A program made the translations under genes and the position numbers. From Phycisphaerae bacterium (GTDB taxonomy: Bacteria; Planctomycetota; Phycisphaerae; UBA1845), in NCBI GenBank assembly GCA_029260075.1, contig JAJDDY010000015.1, positions 1 to 41,892 on the forward strand: DNA of 41,892 nucleotides, given 5' to 3'. The notes below the pieces were generated by a model that did not search any database, had not been told where the DNA came from, and saw only the letters and a program-made list of their open reading frames with translations. Shown here one piece after another: positions 15,437-24,128 of the stretch (position 1 is its first letter; the number at the start of each line of letters is the position of its first letter).

Positions 15437-17029
15437 ATGACGCACAGCACATCCAAGACGACCGCCCTTCAATTCCTCGTTCGCCACTACGTTGAAATGA
15501 TGACCGCACTGGTCGCCCTGTTAATCCTTCAGACCGGATTGGTTCCGTTCGACTTCGCGCAGGGCGGAAACAGCTTCGGAAGCACGGGGTTCCTTGTCTC
15601 AACCCAATCGTTCGTCACCGCGCCCGATCTGATCACCAACATCTTCCTATACATTCCCTTCGGCATGCTCGTCCATTGGACGTTGCGCCGGCGCGCGACG
15701 TGGCGGACCGTGCGGTGGATGATGACCGTGCTGTTCGGCGCTGCACTAAGCCTCACCATCGAGTGGTTGCAGTCGTATTCGTCCACCCGCGTGTCGTCGA
15801 TGATCGATCTTACCGCCAACGTAATCGGTACGGCCATCGGTGCATCGCTGTCGTGGGTCGCCGTCTTGCTGATTCCTCGGATCATCGGGACCGCGCTCGC
15901 CGAATGCCACAACCGCCCGCAAGCCACATTGCTACGACTTTACATTATCGCGTTGGTGATCATGGCCGCCGTTCCGTTTTCACTGTCCTTCGACGTGGGC
16001 CAACTCAAGCGATCCGTCGGCACTACGGTCTGGACACCATTCGGAATGAGCATCGCCGAGCAAGCGACACGTGGCAAGATCGGTGCGGAGGACTACGCGC
16101 TGCAGAGTCACATGAAGTACCGCGAGATGAAACGGTGGTCGCGATGGTCTGCCGAATGCGCGTCGTTTCTCGTATTGAGTTGGCTATTGATGGGCGTGGT
16201 ACGCGGCGACTACGGGTTCGCCGCGCGCACGTCCGTGTGGCTGGTCTGGTTCTTCGGCGTCGCGCTGGCGATCGGACTGAGCGTGTTGCAATTCCTGATC
16301 GTGTCGCGTGTTTCCGACACGACCGACATCCTATTTCGTTTCACCGGTCTGTCCGCAGGCGTGTTGACGCACGCCACCTATTCGCAAAGACGACAGAAGT
16401 TCGGTACCGAATGGTCCATCCACCAGACACGAACGTGGGTTCGACATGCATGCACGTTGACCGTCATGTACATCGTCTACACCGGGTTGCTACCCTTCGA
16501 CTTCGCGCGACCGTCGGGCAGACTGTCGCAAGCGATGGCGTTCGACGGCTTCCTCCCATTCTTCGCCTACCAAGCCGCACGCTTCGACGTCATGATGGAC
16601 GACGTGATGGAGAAGTTCGTTTCCTATGCAATGCTGGCAGGGCTGACCGCCCAACTTTGGTCCTACAAACACAACCCAAACGACGCCCCGCGGCTCAAGG
16701 GGATACTGATGCGCTGCTTGGCTTTGTCGTGTGCGATTGAGGTAATTCAGATATTGATACCCGTTCGCGTGCCAAGCCTCACCGATCCGATCATCGCGGC
16801 ATGCGCATGTTTCGTCGGACTCGTCGGCCAACGTTACGCCGTGGCGTTCTGGCAATTCGCGGCCACGGATGCGGTGCTCGTCGATCCGCGTCGAATCCGT
16901 ACGGTCCGCGGCAGACCAACGCTCGCACCGGCCGACGCGCTCATCGCCTCGCTCGCTGACCCGCGTCCCGATGCACCCCTCGAACAGACCCCACAGCCAG
17001 TGTCACGACCTCGCAACCCGGTCCGGTGA
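15437..17029 (+). CDS. tandem VanZ-domain membrane protein
   Basis: A 530-residue polytopic membrane protein with two VanZ-like domains. Domain 1 (~20-150) contains GLVPFDFAQGG, DLITNIFLYIPFGMLVHW and LTIEWLQSYSSTRVSSMIDL, followed by ANVIGTAIGASL. Domain 2 (~330-480) repeats the pattern as GLLPFDFARPSG, EKFVSYAMLAGLTAQLW and SCAIEVIQILIPVRVPSLTD. Between them are further membrane helices. The paired PFDF and EWLQ/EVIQ...S..D motifs are the VanZ hallmarks. The family is linked to teicoplanin resistance in enterococci and to cell-envelope or exopolysaccharide loci elsewhere; the function here is unknown. ATG 15437 is preferred to an in-frame GTG nine bases upstream. The C-terminus is proline-rich. 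Confidence 0.82.
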   Translation: MTHSTSKTTALQFLVRHYVEMMTALVALLILQTGLVPFDFAQGGNSFGSTGFLVSTQSFVTAPDLITNIFLYIPFGMLVHWTLRRRATWRTVRWMMTVLFGAALSLTIEWLQSYSSTRVSSMIDLTANVIGTAIGASLSWVAVLLIPRIIGTALAECHNRPQATLLRLYIIALVIMAAVPFSLSFDVGQLKRSVGTTVWTPFGMSIAEQATRGKIGAEDYALQSHMKYREMKRWSRWSAECASFLVLSWLLMGVVRGDYGFAARTSVWLVWFFGVALAIGLSVLQFLIVSRVSDTTDILFRFTGLSAGVLTHATYSQRRQKFGTEWSIHQTRTWVRHACTLTVMYIVYTGLLPFDFARPSGRLSQAMAFDGFLPFFAYQAARFDVMMDDVMEKFVSYAMLAGLTAQLWSYKHNPNDAPRLKGILMRCLALSCAIEVIQILIPVRVPSLTDPIIAACACFVGLVGQRYAVAFWQFAATDAVLVDPRRIRTVRGRPTLAPADALIASLADPRPDAPLEQTPQPVSRPRNPVR

Positions 17030-17305
17030 CGTTTCGCTCGAGCAACTCACACGCCCTCAACCGAATCCGTTCGGCGCATGTTTGACCAAAGCGTTCGACA
17101 CGCCATAATCCGTCCCATGCCGTCGCGTCCGAAAGGCGTCATTCGGTCGAACACGGGTAAATCGACAAATGGCCGGTGGTCGGGCGAAATGCTGGAGCTT
17201 GCATTGTCTTACGTGCCTCGGCGAGTCACGTGAAGGGAATCCCCGAACAGTCACGGGAATCGGTGGCATTTCTTACAAGACACGGAAATACGTAGGAGTC
17301 AGAAC

Positions 17306-18430
17306 GTGAGCAACGCTATCGAGAAACTTTTCGATCTTGGACAATCCGTCTGGTGCGACAATCTGTCGCGCAACATGCTTGACCAAGGTGAGCTCAAGCG
17401 TCTGATCGGGCTCGGGGTTGTCGGGGTCACGTCGAACCCCACGATCTTCATGAAGGCGATCACCGGTAGTGCTGATTACGACGAACCGTTCGATCGCCTC
17501 TTGGGTGAAGACCGCGACCTGGTCGGCATCTACGAAGGCCTCGTGTTGGCCGACATCGCCGAGGCGGCCGACCAACTCAAACCGGTCTACGATCGAACCG
17601 ACGGCGTCGACGGGTTCGTCAGCCTCGAAGTCAATCCGCAATTGGCCTACGACACCGAGGGCACCGTCGCCGAGGGTCGACGACTCTTCGCGGCGCTCGA
17701 CCGCCGCAACGTGTTGATCAAAGTCCCCGCGACCAACGAAGGCATTCCCGCGATCGAAGCGTTGATTGGCGAGGGCGTCAACGTCAACGTCACGCTCATC
17801 TTCTCACTCGACATGTATCAAAGAGTCATCGACGCGTACGTCAATGGTCTTCAAACGTGCGTTCGTAATGGCAGAGACGTGTCCCGCGTAGCGTCCGTCG
17901 CATCGTTCTTCATCTCTCGGGTAGACTCGGCCGTCGACGCACTGCTCGAAGCCAAACGAGAGTCCGGCGCGGACGTAGGCGATCTACCCGGTCAGGCGGC
18001 CATCGCGAACGCACGACTCGCCTACGCACGGTTCAAACAATGTTTCGACACATCAACGGCGGGACCGTTTGCCGAACTCGCCACTCAAGGAGCACGTGTT
18101 CAAAGACCGCTTTGGGCCAGCACGAGCGTGAAGAACCCCGCGTATTCACCCACGAAATACACCGACGGCTTGATCGCGCCCGACACCGTCAACACGCTTC
18201 CGCCAGCCACGATCGAATCCGTCATGAACGGCGGCGATGCGTCCATATCCATCGACGACAACATCTCAGCCGATCAGGCATGCTTCGACCGTCTGTCTTC
18301 ACTGGGCATCGACATCAACGCCGTCACCGACAAACTTCTCACCGACGGGGTCAAGGTATTTGCGGACTCATTCGACCAGTTGCTTGAGGATTTGAGTACG
18401 AAGAAAGAGCAGCTACGCACGGCGGGTTGA
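17306..18430 (+). CDS. tal: transaldolase
   Basis: A 374-residue transaldolase moving the dihydroxyacetone unit of sedoheptulose-7-phosphate to glyceraldehyde-3-phosphate in the non-oxidative pentose phosphate pathway. The length and sequence fit the long mycobacterial/cyanobacterial-type subfamily. Diagnostic motifs are GVTSNPTIFMKAI, DGFVSLEVNP and NVLIKVPAT, with the Schiff-base Lys139, followed by NVNVTLIFSLDMY, SVASFFISRVDS and LWASTSVKNPAYSPTKY. GTG 17306 is preceded by AGGAG with a 7-base gap. The following HEPN-like frame opens directly after the stop codon. Confidence 0.95.
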   Translation: MSNAIEKLFDLGQSVWCDNLSRNMLDQGELKRLIGLGVVGVTSNPTIFMKAITGSADYDEPFDRLLGEDRDLVGIYEGLVLADIAEAADQLKPVYDRTDGVDGFVSLEVNPQLAYDTEGTVAEGRRLFAALDRRNVLIKVPATNEGIPAIEALIGEGVNVNVTLIFSLDMYQRVIDAYVNGLQTCVRNGRDVSRVASVASFFISRVDSAVDALLEAKRESGADVGDLPGQAAIANARLAYARFKQCFDTSTAGPFAELATQGARVQRPLWASTSVKNPAYSPTKYTDGLIAPDTVNTLPPATIESVMNGGDASISIDDNISADQACFDRLSSLGIDINAVTDKLLTDGVKVFADSFDQLLEDLSTKKEQLRTAG

Positions 18431-18529
18431 GTGCACAAGACGATACTCCGTGCCGCAAACGACTCCGGAATTGGCGCTGGGAGTCCGTCTCGCGACGACA
18501 GATCGATCGAGCGCGAAGAGCCTCGCGAC

Positions 18530-19132
18530 ATGAACGAAGAATTGCGATGGATGCTTGCGTCGATAACGCACCTGCTTAGAGCAAGAGACTACTACGGCGC
18601 ATTCTTCATGTGCCTAAGTGCAATTGAACCTCTCGCTCAAAAACGGTATCCGGAACTTGGAAACGGCAAGCGGTTCCAGCGATTCCTCCATGAAGAACGC
18701 AAGCCATTCTGGGGCGCCAACGTATCCTTCCCTGACGCCACGAAATGCGGGCACAGCCCGAAGATAAATCCACCTGATCTGGAAGGATTTGAATACGATA
18801 TTGAGAGATGGATCCAGGCACTGCACGTTCATCTCGCGGAAACGAAGAAGGACCTAATCCCAATTGAACTCGTACTCTGGAAGTACTGTCGCAACCCAAT
18901 TGTTCACGAGGGCTCACGACTTGCTGTCGATGGCGAAACAGCTGTAACCCTGGATTGGTCGGTCCCGCCACCACCTACGTTTAGGGTAGATCAGGGGGCG
19001 AAAAACGTCATCGTAATCAGCGGTCCTTTCCTGTTGCATATTCTGTATCAGATCGTGGCTAAGCATCTTGGCCCATCAGGATGCTCTGGAAGTCCTGAGC
19101 CGAGAGCTAAGGCCGCCCCATCAGCACAATGA
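18530..19132 (+). CDS. HEPN-like domain protein, function unknown
   Basis: A 200-residue, mostly helical protein. Residues 20-45 (DYYGAFFMCLSAIEPLAQKR) look like the first HEPN helix, and residues 115-127 (VLWKYCRNPIVHEG) contain Arg121-Asn-x3-His126, the Rx4H motif with a polar second residue that marks metal-independent HEPN ribonucleases. The family identification rests on this motif and the helical context only. Many HEPN proteins act in toxin-antitoxin or abortive-infection systems; no MNT nucleotidyltransferase or other antitoxin partner is adjacent. The frame is open from 18431, one base after tal, but 18431-18529 looks like linker DNA and ATG 18530 begins the domain. Base composition looks less GC-rich than in the neighbouring genes. 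Confidence 0.6.
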   Translation: MNEELRWMLASITHLLRARDYYGAFFMCLSAIEPLAQKRYPELGNGKRFQRFLHEERKPFWGANVSFPDATKCGHSPKINPPDLEGFEYDIERWIQALHVHLAETKKDLIPIELVLWKYCRNPIVHEGSRLAVDGETAVTLDWSVPPPPTFRVDQGAKNVIVISGPFLLHILYQIVAKHLGPSGCSGSPEPRAKAAPSAQ

Positions 19133-19235
19133 TCGGTCGGACTTGGCTCGGCACTCTGACCGCTTCGCCACGCAACTTCCAAGGTAACAACACGGGATTG
19201 CTGCGATGGAGATGCCTGCGACGAACGCGTGAGCG

Positions 19236-20765
19236 CTACAGTTGCCGATCAAGCCGACGGTAGTGAACCGCCTCCAGCACATCGTCCGCGCTAATGTCCT
19301 CCCGCTCGGCGAGGTCGGCGATCGTTCGGCTCACGCGGAGAATCTTGTCATGGGCACGGGCGGAGAGTCCGAGTTCGGTTAGCGCCTGGCGCAGGATCGT
19401 TTCGCAAGCGTCGTCAAGACCGCAGAAGCGGCGGACGCTCTTGCTGCTCATGCGGCCATTGGCGTTCGTCGTGTCCTCAACAAACCGTTTCTTCTGACGA
19501 CTCGTAGCCGCCAAGACGTGATCGCGCATGGCGGCTGACGAGGTGCCGTCACGTTTGCTGCGCAGCTCGGAAAACGGCACGGCCGGTACTTCGACATGAA
19601 TGTCGATTCGGTCAACCAACGGCCCGCTTATTCGTGCCAAATACTTGTCGATCTGCGGCGGCGAACACTTGCAGGGTTTCCGGGCGTCTCCAAAATAACC
19701 ACAGGGACACGGGTTCATCGCAGCCAACATCAAGACCGAAGCTGGATACGTGGTCGTGGTATGCGCGCGGGCGATCGTGATCTCTCCATCCTCTAGCGGT
19801 TGCCGCAAGGCTTCAAGCGCGGTGCGCGAGAACTCCGGAAACTCGTCAAGAAAGAGCACGCCATGATGCGCCAACGAAACCTCGCCAGCCTTGGGCACCG
19901 AGCCCCCACCCACGAGCGCGGGCGTGCTGGCTGAGTGGTGCGGTGAGCGCACCGGCCGCGTGGCAAGCAACGCCACGCGCGGACGAAGTTCACCCGCGAC
20001 CGAATGAATCCGCGTCGTCTCCAAAGATTCTTCGAGCGTCAACGGTGGAAGAATGGTCGGAAACCGCTTGGCCAGCATTGTTTTCCCCGAACCCGGCGGA
20101 CCGATCAGCAAAACGTTATGCTTCCCAGCCGCAGCGATCGTGAGGGCACGCTTCACGTGCTCTTGGCCACGAACATCGGAGAAGTCGCAATCGTAAATAG
20201 ACGACGATGCGAACACGGCCTCCAGATCTACGGTCGCGGGCTCGAGCGGAAGCTGGCCCGCGAGAAAACCCGTGGCCTCGGTCAGGCAACTGACCGGGAT
20301 AACATCGAGACCCTCAACGACGGCGGCTTCGGGCGCGTTCTCGACCGGAAGGATGATCCCACGCATACCACGATCCTTGGCAAGGATTGCGGCGGAGAGC
20401 GCACCTCGAACCGGTCGCACGCGACCGTCAAGGGCCAACTCACCCGCGACGAGGTAGCCATTGGTATCGTCGCTGACTACGTTGCCGTTCGCGAAGCTGA
20501 TCCCCAGCGCGATAGGCAGATCAAAAATCGGCCCCTCTTTCCGAAGGTCCGCCGGCGCCAGATTGATGACAGTCTTGTGTCGAGGAAATTCATAGCCGGA
20601 GTTTTGCATCGCGCTGCGAACACGCTCGATGCTCTCCTTGACCGCAGCATCCGGCATACCAACAACCGTGGCGCCGGCGAATCCGCGCGCAGCGACGTCC
20701 ACTTCCACTTCGATTGGAACGGCTTCGATGCCGTTGAAGGCCACGCTGTGTAGCTGGGCAATCAT
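19236..20765 (-). CDS. YifB/ComM-family Mg-chelatase-like AAA+ ATPase
   Basis: A 509-residue protein. Residues ~1-170 form a Lon-protease-like N-terminal domain (AFNGIEAVPIEVEVD, GMPDAAVKESIERVRSA, INLAPADLRKEG, FDLPIALG). Residues ~195-400 form the AAA+ Mg-chelatase domain, with Walker A GPPGSGKT (Lys228), HHSASTPALVGGG and Walker B VLFLDEFPEF. AAMNPCPCGYFGD has the family's Cys-rich insert, and RISGPLVDRIDIHVEVP precedes a C-terminal helical Mg_chelatase_C domain (GLSARAHDKILRVSRTIADL). In competent bacteria ComM is a branch-migration helicase aiding integration of transforming DNA; whether this applies here is unknown. ATG 20765 lies seven bases behind a TATACT box. Confidence 0.95.
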   Translation of the reverse strand: MIAQLHSVAFNGIEAVPIEVEVDVAARGFAGATVVGMPDAAVKESIERVRSAMQNSGYEFPRHKTVINLAPADLRKEGPIFDLPIALGISFANGNVVSDDTNGYLVAGELALDGRVRPVRGALSAAILAKDRGMRGIILPVENAPEAAVVEGLDVIPVSCLTEATGFLAGQLPLEPATVDLEAVFASSSIYDCDFSDVRGQEHVKRALTIAAAGKHNVLLIGPPGSGKTMLAKRFPTILPPLTLEESLETTRIHSVAGELRPRVALLATRPVRSPHHSASTPALVGGGSVPKAGEVSLAHHGVLFLDEFPEFSRTALEALRQPLEDGEITIARAHTTTTYPASVLMLAAMNPCPCGYFGDARKPCKCSPPQIDKYLARISGPLVDRIDIHVEVPAVPFSELRSKRDGTSSAAMRDHVLAATSRQKKRFVEDTTNANGRMSSKSVRRFCGLDDACETILRQALTELGLSARAHDKILRVSRTIADLAEREDISADDVLEAVHYRRLDRQL

Positions 20766-20772
20766 AGGCGTG

Positions 20773-20778
20773 AGTATA
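20773..20778 (-). promoter_or_regulatory. -10-like box TATACT directly upstream of the YifB-type gene
   Basis: On the minus strand TATACT is followed by CACGCCT and then ATG. With usual spacing, transcription would begin at or within a base or two of the start codon, i.e. a leaderless mRNA. No clear -35 is visible. Confidence 0.35.
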
Positions 20779-20893
20779 CACAGCCATCGCCCGACCGCGA
20801 CCTCCCCAAAAGCGCACCAGAAAGGGCTGCCATGCCCACGCCGCCCGTGGTCGCAACGGACGACGAAGGAAGCCCATTCATGCTGGAAAGCAC

Positions 20894-22801
20894 CTACGCG
20901 GATTCGAGTTTGGACCGGCTTGGCCGCGTGCTGCTAAGTGTGTAGAGAATGGGAAGGAGAAGCATGTCAACGGCTAGAGCGAAAACGGCCGTCGCAGCCA
21001 GCACGACGCCGAACTGTCGGGTCGGAAGGAACGGGCTGATCGAAAACAGACCCATACACGAGGCAGCCACGAACGTACTCCCAACGCACGGGCGCCAACA
21101 ACGAATGAGGCCGCGTGCGGTTTCGGTCGCGCGTCGAAAGGCGCAGACCAAGTGGATCGTATCGTCGATGGCCATGCCGACGGCGATCGCACCAATCATG
21201 AGCGATGGCAATCCGATCGGAAGCTCCGTAATAGCGGCGATCAGGACCAGTCCGCAGATGGGGAGCAGGTTCACCCAAGCCGCGACCATGGCCATCTTGA
21301 AGCTATGTGTCAAACCCCCAATCAAAAGCGCAGCGATCAAACCCATCACCGGCAGCGTAACTATTGCGACGCGCCGAAGGATTGTTGCGGTCGCATTGAT
21401 CTGTGCAGCGACGCCACGCCATTGCAATTGGACATGATGGGCGTCAGCCCAGGCTTGCCACTCCTCCTGTGCCGCCACGAGACCCGGAATCGCATGGCTG
21501 CGAGCGAGTCCCCAGTAGGTAGACTGGTTTCCCGGAACGACGTCCGATACGTTCACGACCTTCCTCACGCCAGTCGTCCTCAACAGCAATGCCGTCGGGT
21601 CGGCCGATCCAGTCACCGTAACCTGGAAAGGTAATGTCCCGGTCAGTCGTTCCTCGATTGTGGAAGAGTCGTGGGTCATTCGGGAATCGGACGGAAAGTA
21701 CGAGAGCGGATTCGTCTCATATTTCAAGTGCGGCATAGCCGCAACGGACCCGAACGTAACAGCAACCGCCGACCAGACAACTGTCTTGCGGTGTCGTGCG
21801 ACGATCGCGAGATTGCCCCGCAGGAGTGGCTCGAGCCAACGCTTGCGCGCACGATGCGACCGACCGACCTCCTTCGGAGCCGGCAGCAGAGTAACAACGG
21901 CGAGCCAAACCAACGCCATACCGAGCGCGCCGCACAGGGCGAACATTCGGAGCGGCGCCAAGTCGCTAATACCCACACTCGCAATTCCCGCCGCCGTAGT
22001 GCCGCAGCACAGCAACAGCGTACCCGCCACCTCGCGCCTTAGCGCACGATGGGCAGCATACGAATACCCCAAGGCCATAACAAGCGGCGGCACCATGGAA
22101 AGAGACATGTCCACCGGAATATGCTGCCAGGAAAGGAGGCCCAACAGGACGCACTGGCTCAGCAAGATTGCGAGCACACCCGTCATCGCCGATCTGCAAC
22201 TCCCAATGATCCACCACAGCCAAACACCACCCATGACGTTAATGAGCAATATGATGATGGGGAGTCGTTGCTGACTGCATTCATTGAGCGACACGTGAAA
22301 GACCGCCGGGCCGGCCAATGCGAAACGACGCATACCCGTTTCATATTCACCCAACGCGCCGCGGATTTGCCGGACAAATACGTCATCGTCAAAACCCCTC
22401 CGCCTAAACACGAAGATGCCCGCGTACATACCATCTTCACTGACGACGAAACTCTCGAGGGTAAGCCCGCGCGCACGCCCAAATTGCTCCACAGACCTCG
22501 CGTTGAGACAGAAACCCACCGAGGGCAACTCAGCAAGAGACGAAACGATCTCACTTTCGGTGAATGCGCTTCGCTCGTATCCAACAATTGCGTATGACTC
22601 CACAACGCCGATGGCGCCCAGCCCTGGAATCCAACTCCCCAGATCATTGTCGATCCGGTAATGCTTGAACCCCATGCCACTGAGGACAGCCGCGACGAGC
22701 CAAGCGCTCCAGATCGCTGACTTGCCAAGACCTCTGCGCGGAGGCTTTGTGGTCGAACGATCTGGCGCGACGTCAGCCAACGATTCGACCCCGGCCGTCA
22801 A
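20894..22801 (-). CDS. RND/MMPL-superfamily exporter
   Basis: A 635-residue polytopic membrane protein of half-length RND/MMPL type, with about 12 predicted membrane helices in two sets. Family features are an extracytoplasmic domain after helix 1 (~60-170), ALGYSYAAHRALRREVAGT in the first sterol-sensing-like block, and LMIGAIAVGMAIDDTIHLVCAF in the second. The GMAIDD Asp pair is the proton-relay motif of this superfamily. MMPL-type proteins export lipids, pigments and glycolipids. The first Met is inside helix 1, so translation must start at TTG, either 22801 or 22780; the latter overlaps the stop of the upstream glycosyltransferase gene. Last gene of the long minus-strand string, consistent with product export. 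Confidence 0.8.
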   Translation of the reverse strand: MTAGVESLADVAPDRSTTKPPRRGLGKSAIWSAWLVAAVLSGMGFKHYRIDNDLGSWIPGLGAIGVVESYAIVGYERSAFTESEIVSSLAELPSVGFCLNARSVEQFGRARGLTLESFVVSEDGMYAGIFVFRRRGFDDDVFVRQIRGALGEYETGMRRFALAGPAVFHVSLNECSQQRLPIIILLINVMGGVWLWWIIGSCRSAMTGVLAILLSQCVLLGLLSWQHIPVDMSLSMVPPLVMALGYSYAAHRALRREVAGTLLLCCGTTAAGIASVGISDLAPLRMFALCGALGMALVWLAVVTLLPAPKEVGRSHRARKRWLEPLLRGNLAIVARHRKTVVWSAVAVTFGSVAAMPHLKYETNPLSYFPSDSRMTHDSSTIEERLTGTLPFQVTVTGSADPTALLLRTTGVRKVVNVSDVVPGNQSTYWGLARSHAIPGLVAAQEEWQAWADAHHVQLQWRGVAAQINATATILRRVAIVTLPVMGLIAALLIGGLTHSFKMAMVAAWVNLLPICGLVLIAAITELPIGLPSLMIGAIAVGMAIDDTIHLVCAFRRATETARGLIRCWRPCVGSTFVAASCMGLFSISPFLPTRQFGVVLAATAVFALAVDMLLLPILYTLSSTRPSRSKLESA

Positions 22802-23996
22802 TGGCGTAGTGCGTGTCGCGCCAGGGGATGCGGCGACTTATCGTCAGCCACCACCACGACTGAATCAGGATTCGCATCACGACGCACACGGATAGGGGAT
22901 ACCACAGCAAATCAAGGCGTCGACATCCCCCCATGCCCCAAAACCGGTAACTGGCCACCATCATTACAACAAGATGGCTTACGCAGAGACCCGCAAAATA
23001 GAGCATGTCAATGTCAATCTTGGAGCCAGTTGTCCACGCAGAATAGAGCGACGTCGCCAGACCGATCGCGACTACATAGGGAAGCAGCGAACCTAGCACA
23101 AGCCACACCACACTTAGGGCAATCTTCGTGCTGCTCCGCAACGCACCGACGTAGATTCTTGACCATCCTCTGACAATGGCGTCATAATTCGAGTACATGC
23201 GCACTGAGACGAGCTCGCGACCCGACGCGACCCAACATGTTAGACCCGACTTCTTCGCATGTTCAGCGAGCGGCACGTCTTCGATGATTGCTGACCGTAC
23301 GGCTTTGTGCCCGCCAATGTGATCATAGGCCGTGCGCCGGAACAATATGAACTGCCCGTTGGCGAACGCGATTGCACTATTCGGGTCGTTCACACGCGGG
23401 GAGCCGAACCAAAGAGCGATGATCCCACCGCACAGAGGAATGGTGGCGTGTTCCCAGAAACCGCCGGCCGCCTGCTGAGGCCAGAGTGTCAGGAAGTCTG
23501 CACCACGATCGCACGCCTCCTCCACCGCGCACGCGATCGCATTCGCCTTGAGTGTGCAGTCAACATCAATGAAGAGGAACCATTCGGCGTCCGCACTACG
23601 CGTGCCCTGCCACAAGGCATGAGACTTGCCCATCCATCCGGCTGGCAGCGTCTCAACTCGCTGCACATTAACGCGGCAGTCAGTCTGCGCGATCTGCTTA
23701 GCGACTTCATACGTATCATCTTCACTACGATCGTCAATGACACGGACCGACAAATTCGGATAGTCCTGTTCCAAGACATGGCGTACACAGTCGACAAGCC
23801 CCGCCGACTCATTTCGTGCGGCAATCACAACACAAACACTCGGTCGGTCGTGGGGCGGTGACGGGAGTGGTCCCTCCTCAGCAACTTCGAGTAACAGCCC
23901 ATCGCGCCGCGCCCTCCGCTGAGCAATGATCAGACCCAGCCACACATTGCAAATGGCGCCCCAGCCGGCGAAGAGTATGATCGTCTGCGTGGACAT
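22773..23996 (-). CDS. membrane-anchored family 2 glycosyltransferase (CrtQ/HpnB-like)
   Basis: A 407-residue protein with an N-terminal membrane helix (IILFAGWGAICNVWLGLII), a cytosolic GT-A domain (~50-290) and three or four C-terminal helices. The GT2 motifs are VCVVIAARNES, VRVIDDRSEDDT, LPAGWMGKSHALWQGT, FIDVDCTL (the DxD), NGQFILFRR and EDVPLAEHAKKSG. The PAGWxGKxxA motif is shared with carotenoid glycosyltransferase CrtQ and hopanoid-associated HpnB-type enzymes, so a lipid acceptor is a reasonable inference. The stop overlaps the start region of the exporter gene. Upstream lies a 132-bp gap holding an inverted repeat; this gene could be transcribed from the lipoprotein gene through that hairpin or have its own promoter. 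Confidence 0.85.
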   Translation of the reverse strand: MSTQTIILFAGWGAICNVWLGLIIAQRRARRDGLLLEVAEEGPLPSPPHDRPSVCVVIAARNESAGLVDCVRHVLEQDYPNLSVRVIDDRSEDDTYEVAKQIAQTDCRVNVQRVETLPAGWMGKSHALWQGTRSADAEWFLFIDVDCTLKANAIACAVEEACDRGADFLTLWPQQAAGGFWEHATIPLCGGIIALWFGSPRVNDPNSAIAFANGQFILFRRTAYDHIGGHKAVRSAIIEDVPLAEHAKKSGLTCWVASGRELVSVRMYSNYDAIVRGWSRIYVGALRSSTKIALSVVWLVLGSLLPYVVAIGLATSLYSAWTTGSKIDIDMLYFAGLCVSHLVVMMVASYRFWGMGGCRRLDLLWYPLSVCVVMRILIQSWWWLTISRRIPWRDTHYAIDGRGRIVG

Positions 23997-24032
23997 CCGG
24001 CTTACTCAGTACGTGTTTTGGAAGTCTCGTTC

Positions 24033-24101
24033 AGAGCCGCGCCCGTAAGGAAGCGGTCCGGTTTCAGTTGCAACAACCGCTCCCTTACAGTCGCGGCTCG
24101 G
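24033..24101. repeat. inverted repeat related to the MITE interior, copy 4 (no terminal repeats)
   Basis: AGAGCCGCGCCCGTAAGGAA (from 24033) pairs with TCCCTTACAGTCGCGGCTCG ending near 24100, around a ~20-base loop. The arms match the internal palindrome of the MITE-like copies, including the flank GGTTCGAACCAACCC seen as GGTTCGGACCAACCC in copy 1, but CTAGTGC ends are missing. It lies within the minus-strand gene string, between the lipoprotein and glycosyltransferase genes, where it could attenuate transcription. Confidence 0.65.
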
Positions 24102-24128
24102 TTCGAACCAACCCTTCCAGGCACCCGT

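Noticed and set aside
15676-16740. 354-codon plus-strand frame
   Set aside because: It overlaps the VanZ protein in another frame and is Arg/His-rich without motifs.
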